Shown: positions 58,273-64,000 of the stretch, piece by piece
Layout: every line of letters begins with the position of its first letter
Position numbering within the stretch: the stretch's first letter is position 1
Source of the DNA: Pseudomonas rhizoryzae
GTDB taxonomy: Bacteria; Pseudomonadota; Gammaproteobacteria; Pseudomonadales; Pseudomonadaceae
Direction of reading: 5' to 3'
Length of the DNA stretch: 64,000 nucleotides
Assembly (NCBI RefSeq): GCF_005250615.1
Contig: NZ_SULM01000018.1
Coordinates: forward strand, 1-64,000
Made by a program: the position numbers and the translations under genes
The notes under the pieces: model-generated
Seen by the model: the letters and a program-made list of their open reading frames with translations, nothing else
The model's database searches: none
What the model was told of the DNA's origin: nothing

Positions 58273-58318
58273 CCAGACACGAAAAAGGCGACTCAGAGGT
58301 CGCCTTTTTCGTGTCTGG
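58273..58318. terminator. Bidirectional recN/fur terminator
   Basis: A perfect 20 bp stem, from CCAGACACGAAAAAGGCGAC (58273-58292) to its complement at 58299-58318, with a 6 nt loop TCAGAG and A/T runs within the stem. It ends recN and the convergent fur. Confidence 0.93.
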
Positions 58319-58322
58319 ATCT

Positions 58323-58727
58323 TCACTTGCGCTGGCGGATGTACAGCACCAGGTTGTGGTCGACCAGCTCGAAACCGTGCTCTTCGACGATCTCACGCTG
58401 ACGCTTCTCGATGGACGCGTCGGTGAACTCGATGACTTCACCGGTATCCACGTCCACCATGTGATCGTGGTGCCCGGTATCAGCCAGCTCGAACACGGCA
58501 TGGCCACCATCGAAATTGTGGCGCACCACCAGACCAGCGGCCTCGAACTGCGTGAGGACACGGTAGACCGTCGCCAGACCCACGTCTTCGCCGGCCTCCA
58601 TCAGCGCCTTGTAAACGTCTTCAGCGCTCATGTGGCGTTGCTCTGCAGTGTCCAGCATCTGCAATATCTTGACGCGCGGCAGGGTCACTTTCAGACCCGC
58701 TTTGCGGAGTTCGTTGTTCTCTACCAT
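58323..58727 (-). CDS. fur: Ferric uptake regulator Fur
   Basis: 134 aa iron-responsive repressor of siderophore and uptake genes. N-terminal winged helix at ~1-83 ([24 protein letters not shown]) and C-terminal metal/dimer domain with the His cluster [14 protein letters not shown]. It lacks the CxxC zinc motifs of E. coli Fur, as in P. aeruginosa. Start at 58727 gives [13 protein letters not shown], the family start. Divergent from bamE over 94 bp. Confidence 0.96.
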   Translation of the reverse strand: MVENNELRKAGLKVTLPRVKILQMLDTAEQRHMSAEDVYKALMEAGEDVGLATVYRVLTQFEAAGLVVRHNFDGGHAVFELADTGHHDHMVDVDTGEVIEFTDASIEKRQREIVEEHGFELVDHNLVLYIRQRK

Positions 58728-58821
58728 GCTCTTTCTCGGTGCCGAGTGCTTTCGCAGCTCTCGGGAATACGGGTATGATCGGGGCTTCGTTGCCCAGCAA
58801 GATAGTGGAAGTCTCCCACCG

Positions 58822-59358
58822 ATGCAAAACCTCAAGCAAACGCTGACCGGGCTCTCTCTGATCAGCCTAGCCATGCTCGCCGGCTGCTCTCTGCCGGGGG
58901 TTTACAAGATCGACATCCAACAGGGCAACGTCGTCACCCAGGACATGATAGACCAGTTGCGCCCTGGAATGACCCGGCAGCAAGTCCGGTTTATCATGGG
59001 TACGCCGCTGATCCAAGACACCTTCCATCCCAATCGCTGGGATTACCTCTATAGCATGCAGGCGGCTGGTGGCCAGCGTAAGCAGGAGCGTGTCAGCCTG
59101 GTGTTCAACGGCAATAACCAGTTGAGTGGACTCTCCGGCGACTTCATGCCTGGCGCCAGCCGTGAACAGCGGATCATGGGTACCGACAGCGGTACGAGCG
59201 TGGAAACCGCCGCCCCCGCCGAGCCCGCAGCACCTACCGCTGCTCCCGAGACCCCGGCTGCTCCCGGCTCGACCGAAGACACCATCCAGAAAGAGATCGA
59301 CAGTGCTCGCCCGGCAGCCGTGCCGACCCCCGAGCGCATCCGTACCGACGCACAATGA
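58822..59358 (+). CDS. bamE: Outer membrane assembly lipoprotein BamE/OmlA
   Basis: 178 aa. Lipoprotein of the BAM complex that inserts beta-barrel proteins. Signal peptide with lipobox LAGC (Cys22), then the SmpA/OmlA fold with [30 protein letters not shown] and [12 protein letters not shown] Pro/Ala-rich tail of ~60 residues (~120-178) is longer than in E. coli BamE (113 aa). The divergent fur-bamE pair is conserved in pseudomonads. Confidence 0.94.
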   Translation: MQNLKQTLTGLSLISLAMLAGCSLPGVYKIDIQQGNVVTQDMIDQLRPGMTRQQVRFIMGTPLIQDTFHPNRWDYLYSMQAAGGQRKQERVSLVFNGNNQLSGLSGDFMPGASREQRIMGTDSGTSVETAAPAEPAAPTAAPETPAAPGSTEDTIQKEIDSARPAAVPTPERIRTDAQ

Positions 59359-59365
59359 TCCTCGA

Positions 59366-59671
59366 CTAAAGGCCAGCCTTCAGCCTGGCCTTTTCCGCGC
59401 GCCGCTTGCGACTCTCCTTGGGATCCGCGAGCAGCGGCCGATAGATCTCGACACGATCCCCTTGCGCCAGCTTGCGCTCAGCTGGCCTGGCAACCAGTTT
59501 GCCAAATATGCCGACCTTATAGTTCTCACGCTGCGTGGGCGCCAGGTGCTCGAGCAACCCCGAATGCACTACCGCCTGCTCGGCAGTAGCGCCTTCCCTC
59601 AGTTGCAGGCTCAGCAGCCATTGCCGCTCCGGTAGCGCCAGAGCCACTTCGATGGCGAGGCTGTCAGCCAT
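59366..59671 (-). CDS. rnfH: RnfH family ubiquitin-fold protein
   Basis: 101 aa beta-grasp protein (EVALALPERQWLLSLQLREGATAEQAV; QGDRVEIYRPLLADPKESRKRRAEKAR). Function unclear; it accompanies ratA and smpB in many proteobacteria. ATG at 59671 overlaps the ratA end by 8 bp. Convergent with bamE. Confidence 0.88.
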   Translation of the reverse strand: MADSLAIEVALALPERQWLLSLQLREGATAEQAVVHSGLLEHLAPTQRENYKVGIFGKLVARPAERKLAQGDRVEIYRPLLADPKESRKRRAEKARLKAGL

Positions 59672-60098
59672 ACAGGGCTCGGGCACGCTGGCAAAAGGCA
59701 TCCACCATGGTGTTGGCTGCCTGATTGAACAACGGCCCGAGGGTCGCCCGGACGATGGCGCTGTCATATTCGAAGGAAAGATCCAGGGATATTTTGCAGG
59801 CCTTGTCGCCTAGCGCCTTAAAGGACCAGACGCCATGAAGCTGCTTGAAAGGTCCTTTTTCGAGGTCCATGGTGACGGACTCGTTCGGCACCAGGGTATT
59901 GCGGGTCACGAACTGCTGGCTAAGGCCGCCCTTGGCCACGGTCAAACCGGCACGCATCTGCCTTTCATCCTGCTCCAGGATCTGCGCGGACGAGCACCAC
60001 GGCAGGAATTCCGGATAGCGGGCCACGTCATTGACCAGCGCATAGAGCGCCGAAGCAGGATAGGGCAGCAACGCCGAACGTTGGATGTGCGTGGTCAT
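59664..60098 (-). CDS. ratA: Ribosome association toxin RatA / START-like (Coq10-type) protein
   Basis: 144 aa START-fold protein. TTHIQRSALLPYPASALYALVNDVARYPEFLPWC is typical. In E. coli RatA was reported to block 50S-30S joining; relatives (Coq10) bind ubiquinone, so toxin function here should not be assumed. Followed by rnfH, divergent from smpB across 173 bp. Confidence 0.9.
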   Translation of the reverse strand: MTTHIQRSALLPYPASALYALVNDVARYPEFLPWCSSAQILEQDERQMRAGLTVAKGGLSQQFVTRNTLVPNESVTMDLEKGPFKQLHGVWSFKALGDKACKISLDLSFEYDSAIVRATLGPLFNQAANTMVDAFCQRARALYG

Positions 60099-60271
60099 CG
60101 TAACCTCGTAGAATAGCGAATATCGGTGTCGGACCTTGAATTCGAGGGCGGCGCACGCATTTTACTCCCGCACCAGCCTGCCGTAGCCCAAAGCCGCGGT
60201 ATTGTCCGTGTTTGCTCATACCCGCTCAAGCGCGTGGCGACATTTCCCCTGACACGCTGTACCCTGGAATC

Positions 60272-60748
60272 ATGGCCAAGCAAAAGAAAGTCTCCCCCGG
60301 CAGCATCGCGCAGAATAAAAAAGCGCTACACGAATATTTCATCGACACCCGTTTCGAAGCCGGTGTTTCCCTGGCAGGTTGGGAGGTCAAGAGCCTGAGA
60401 GCCGGCAAGGCGCAGCTGACCGACAGCTACGTGCTGCTCAAGGACGGTGAAGCCTGGCTGCTGGGCAGCCACATCACCCCGCTGCAGACCGCCAGTACCC
60501 ACGTCATCGCCGACCCGACGCGGACTCGCAAATTGCTGTTGAACAAGCGCGAGCTGGGCAAGCTGTTCGGCTCCGTGCAGCAGAAGGGCTATGCCTGCGT
60601 GGCCTTGTCGCTCTACTGGAAGAAGCATCTGGTCAAGTGCGAGATCGCCTTGGCCAAGGGCAAGAAGGAATTCGACAAGCGCGCCACCGAGCGCGAGCGC
60701 GACTCTGATCGTGAGATCCAGCGCGCTATCCGCAAGGATGCCAAGTAA
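60272..60748 (+). CDS. smpB: SsrA-binding protein SmpB
   Basis: 158 aa. Binds tmRNA and brings it to stalled ribosomes. Oligonucleotide-binding barrel with [29 protein letters not shown] and the basic C-terminal tail (~130-158) that enters the mRNA channel. Its partner gene ssrA follows 82 bp downstream. Confidence 0.96.
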   Translation: MAKQKKVSPGSIAQNKKALHEYFIDTRFEAGVSLAGWEVKSLRAGKAQLTDSYVLLKDGEAWLLGSHITPLQTASTHVIADPTRTRKLLLNKRELGKLFGSVQQKGYACVALSLYWKKHLVKCEIALAKGKKEFDKRATERERDSDREIQRAIRKDAK

Positions 60749-60783
60749 CCGAAGCCGCCGAAAAACGTTTCGTCGACAATGAC

Positions 60784-60812
60784 TTGCGTAGGGCGGCCGG
60801 AGTTTCTATAGT
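60784..60812 (+). promoter_or_regulatory. ssrA: ssrA promoter
   Basis: -35 TTGCGT (60784-60789), 17 bp spacer, -10 TATAGT (60807-60812), 18 bp before the mature tmRNA 5' end, leaving room for a short trimmed leader. Confidence 0.65.
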
Positions 60813-60830
60813 GAACGACCAGCAAGTTTT

Positions 60831-61183
60831 GGGGGCGATTAGGATTCGACGCCGGTAACGAAACTTGAGGGGCATGCCGAGCTGGTAGCAGAACTCGTAA
60901 ATTCGCTGCTGCAAACTTATAGTTGCCAACGACGACAACTACGCTCTAGCTGCTTAATGCGGCTAGCAGTCGCTAGGGGATGCCTGTAAACCCGAAACGA
61001 CTGTCAGATAGAACAGGATCGCCGCCAAGTTCGCTGTAGACGTAACGGCTAAAACTTATACAGCTCGCCCAAAGCACCCTGCCCGTCGGGCCGCAATGGG
61101 TTAACTCAGTAGACAGGGCTAAGCATGTAGAACCGATAGCGGAGAGCTGGCGGACGGGGGTTCAAATCCCCCCGCCTCCACCA
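60831..61183 (+). ncRNA. ssrA: Transfer-messenger RNA (tmRNA)
   Basis: 353 nt. The 5' end GGGGGCGATTAGGATTCGACG pairs with CGCCTCC before the encoded CCA (61181-61183), giving the 7 bp acceptor stem; a T-arm GGTTCAAATCC precedes it. The tag frame near 60927-60957 encodes ANDDNYALAA-stop. Frees stalled ribosomes with SmpB. Confidence 0.96.
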
Positions 61184-61188
61184 AAACG

Positions 61189-61215
61189 AAAGGGCAGCCA
61201 CTGGCTGCCCTTTTT
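61189..61215. terminator. ssrA terminator
   Basis: GGGCAGCC (61192-61199), ACT, GGCTGCCC (61203-61210), then TTTTT. Also lies just past the convergent ssb end. Confidence 0.93.
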
Positions 61216-61237
61216 CTTTGTCCGGCGATCGAGCCCC

Positions 61238-61783
61238 TTAGAACGGGATGTCGTCGTCGAAGCTATCGTAGTCCTGCTGCGCCGGCTGCTGTTGCGGCTT
61301 GGGCTGCTGCTGGGGACGACTATTGCTGCTGCCGCCATTGTCGTACTGCGGCGCCGAATGCTGCGGACGGGGTGCACGCTGCTGCTGGGGCGCCGGCGCG
61401 CTCTGGTTGTATTCGTCGTTGCCACCGGCATTGCCACCCCGGCCGCCCAGCAGCTGCATGTTGCCGTTGATGTCGACCACGATTTCGGTGGTGTAACGAT
61501 CCTGACCGTCCTGCCCCTGCCACTTGCGCGTACGCAACGAGCCCTCGACGTAGACCTGGGAACCCTTGCGGATGTATTCGCCCGCGATCTCGGCCAGGCG
61601 ACCAAAGAACACCACGCGGTGCCATTCGGTACGGTCCTGCTGCTGGCCGGTCTGCTTATCCTTCCAGCTCTCGCTGGTGGCGAGGGTGACATTGGTCACC
61701 GCATTGCCATTGGGCATGTAACGGGTTTCGGGATCGGCGCCGGCATTGCCGACGAGGATGACTTTGTTGACGCCACGGGCCAT
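61238..61783 (-). CDS. ssb: Single-stranded DNA-binding protein
   Basis: 181 aa. OB-fold at ~1-112 ([21 protein letters not shown]), a Gln/Pro-rich disordered linker, and the acidic tip DDDIPF that recruits repair and replication proteins. Downstream of the MFS gene by 25 bp on the same strand; convergent with ssrA. Confidence 0.96.
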   Translation of the reverse strand: MARGVNKVILVGNAGADPETRYMPNGNAVTNVTLATSESWKDKQTGQQQDRTEWHRVVFFGRLAEIAGEYIRKGSQVYVEGSLRTRKWQGQDGQDRYTTEIVVDINGNMQLLGGRGGNAGGNDEYNQSAPAPQQQRAPRPQHSAPQYDNGGSSNSRPQQQPKPQQQPAQQDYDSFDDDIPF

Positions 61784-61808
61784 ATGAATCTCCTGATGAG
61801 ACTGGCGA

Positions 61809-63197
61809 TCAAGCGGCGACTGGCGTTTGGCTTACCAGTCGCTCCAGTTGCGCTCGATCGACGATTTTAGTATCGATCTTGATATAGACGGCTTGCTCTT
61901 CCGCCACCACCACCGCATCGGTCACTCCGGCTAGGGCCAACAGGCGTTCGACCAGTCCCTGGTCGTTGACTAGCGCGGGCGTGACAGGCAATCGCAGGCT
62001 GGTGACATAGGGCGGTTCACGCATCGTACCAGCAATCACCGCCCACCCCAGGCAAAGCGCAGCACAACCCAGGAAGACAGTAGACAGGCCACCATGCTGG
62101 AACAGCCAGCCGCCCAGGATACCGCCCAATGCGGAGCCAAGGAACTGACTGGTGGAATAGATCCCCATGGCGGTGCCCTTGCCACCTGCCGGTGCCACCT
62201 TGCTTACCAGCGAAGGCAGCGAGGCTTCCAGCAAATTGAAGGCGGTGAAGAAGACCACGATGCCGATGACCAAGGCCACGAGGCTGTTGCTGAAGAAAAA
62301 GAAGTACAGCTCGCACAGCACCAGCACGCTGATGGCCCCCACCAGCACACGCTTCATGCGCCGCTTCTTTTCACCATAGATGATGAAGGGGACCATGGCG
62401 AAAAAGCCGACCACCAGCGCCGTAAGATAGACCCACCAGTGCTCTTCCTTGGGCAGTCCCGCACGCTCGGCAAGAGCGAGCGGCAGTACGACAAAGCTCG
62501 CCATCAGCACAGCGTGCAGCGACAGGATGCCGAAGTCCAGCCGTAGCAGGTCACGGTTGCGCAGGGTCGCCCCCAGCGCCTGGCGCGCCAGGTTCGACTC
62601 CCGATGCGAGAAGGGCGACGCATGGCGCGGAACCAGGAACATCACTATGACCAGGCCGACCAGGGCCAGGCCACAGGTCGCCCAGAACAGGCCGGAGAGA
62701 CCATAGCCGCGGGTCAGCAGCGGTCCGGCCACCATCGCCACGGCGAAGGACACCCCGATGCTCATGCCGATGGTCGCCATGGCCTTGGTCCTGTGCTGCT
62801 CACGCGTCAGGTCCGACAGCAACGCCATGATCGCCGCGGAGATAGCTCCGCCACCCTGTACGATACGACCGGCGATGACCCCCCAGATGGAGTGGGCATT
62901 GGCGGCGATGGCGGCACCAAGGGCGAACACCAGCAGTCCACCTATGATGATGGGGCGCCGGCCGATGCGATCGGAAAGCGTCCCCAGGGGAATTTGCAAG
63001 ACCGCTTGGGTCAAACCATAGGCACCGATGGCGAGGCCGATGAGTGCCGGAGTGGCATCCGCCAGCTCCTGACCATAGGTAGCCAGGACCGGGAGCACCA
63101 TGAACATACCGAGCATACGAAAGGCGAAGACCAGGGCCAGCCCCAGGGCGGCACGGCGCTCAACGCCGTTCATGGCTTCGCTGCGCTTGTCGAGCAT
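61809..63197 (-). CDS. MFS transporter with C-terminal HMA-like domain
   Basis: 462 aa. Twelve transmembrane helices at ~10-385 with the MFS motif [13 protein letters not shown] near 72, then a soluble ~65-residue C-terminal domain ([28 protein letters not shown]) unusual for MFS proteins; its beta-alpha pattern resembles heavy-metal-associated domains but lacks CxxC. Substrate unknown. An MFS gene also lies between ssb and uvrA in P. aeruginosa. Divergent from uvrA. Confidence 0.88.
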   Translation of the reverse strand: MLDKRSEAMNGVERRAALGLALVFAFRMLGMFMVLPVLATYGQELADATPALIGLAIGAYGLTQAVLQIPLGTLSDRIGRRPIIIGGLLVFALGAAIAANAHSIWGVIAGRIVQGGGAISAAIMALLSDLTREQHRTKAMATIGMSIGVSFAVAMVAGPLLTRGYGLSGLFWATCGLALVGLVIVMFLVPRHASPFSHRESNLARQALGATLRNRDLLRLDFGILSLHAVLMASFVVLPLALAERAGLPKEEHWWVYLTALVVGFFAMVPFIIYGEKKRRMKRVLVGAISVLVLCELYFFFFSNSLVALVIGIVVFFTAFNLLEASLPSLVSKVAPAGGKGTAMGIYSTSQFLGSALGGILGGWLFQHGGLSTVFLGCAALCLGWAVIAGTMREPPYVTSLRLPVTPALVNDQGLVERLLALAGVTDAVVVAEEQAVYIKIDTKIVDRAQLERLVSQTPVAA

Positions 63198-63466
63198 TGA
63201 TAATCCTCTCGTCGGCGACAAGTTTTTGTGTCGCCACACAGCTTTAAAACAGTCGTGACAATGACCATTTAGGGAGGAAGCGGTGAAGATAGCCGAGCGC
63301 TCGTCCGAACATTCCCGACCGCCAGGACCACGAACGCCCGATCACCGCTGTCGGGCCAGCAATTTTACCAGTCTTGACCCCTCTCTCACAGGCGCGGCAG
63401 ATAGCCGCAGCCTGAGACGAGACCTCTTTCCTATTGAAGCGCCGCCAAAACGAGGCAGAAGTCTAC

Positions 63467-64000
<534 letters not shown>

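Noticed and set aside
59664-60098. ratA read as half of a toxin-antitoxin system with rnfH
   Set aside because: The pair is a conserved housekeeping neighbourhood; START-fold relatives bind quinone, and nothing in the sequence shows an antitoxin.
63198-63466. Search for a LexA box upstream of uvrA
   Set aside because: No CTG-N10-CAG with a suitable AT-rich centre was found, so SOS control of uvrA is not supported here.

Overview
The window comes from a high-GC Pseudomonas chromosome. Both the protein families and the gene order fit: an rRNA operon next to a tyrZ-type tyrS, anmK and erpA; ureEFG and a HupE/UreJ permease beside a DesT-like regulator; a bra-type branched-chain amino acid transporter; the pnp-to-smpB core block; and MFS-ssb-uvrA. 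The species cannot be fixed from sequence alone; a P. oryzihabitans-like species is a guess. Almost everything is core or near-core metabolism. I see no prophage, CRISPR array, toxin system or insertion sequence.

Layout. 1-441: leader and three promoters of an rRNA operon that leaves the window to the left. 442-7248: tyrS, an M23 peptidase, anmK, erpA, hemJ, an SDR, a HIT protein and coq7 (cell wall recycling, Fe-S assembly, heme and ubiquinone synthesis). 7308-9679: pcaQ-pcaH-pcaG for protocatechuate ring cleavage, with a clear PcaQ operator. 9796-13126: a DesT-like repressor, then ureE-ureF-ureG and a nickel permease, interrupted by a 140 bp palindromic MITE-like element. 13131-18882: a PMT-type glycosyltransferase with a lipoprotein phosphoesterase, a DUF3455 protein, an ECF sigma/anti-sigma pair, and ydfG. 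19132-25857: livKHMGF with aconitase X as the last gene of the operon. 26350-30146: amaA-amaB and a LysR regulator (L-lysine via pipecolate), followed by REP-type repeats.

30473-61215 is a long block of housekeeping genes, nearly all on the minus strand: secG-tRNA-Leu-tRNA-fMet-rimP-nusA-infB-rbfA-truB-rpsO-pnp (transcription and translation), tpiA, glmM, folP, ftsH, greA, carA-leuE-carB, dapB, grpE-dnaK-dnaJ, recN, fur, bamE, rnfH, ratA, smpB and the tmRNA gene. 61238-64000: ssb, an MFS transporter, and the start of uvrA, which runs off the right edge.

The most interesting signals are in the non-coding DNA. The site upstream of ftsH where rlmE (ftsJ) normally sits holds only what looks like its last ~17 codons. 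The grpE/recN divergent region packs a sigma-32 promoter against two LexA boxes. The sigma-32 promoter of dnaK overlaps the grpE stop codon. The carA leader contains a terminator-like hairpin preceded by a five-codon ORF. The PcaQ operator is a perfect 20 bp dyad spanning the pcaQ stop codon.
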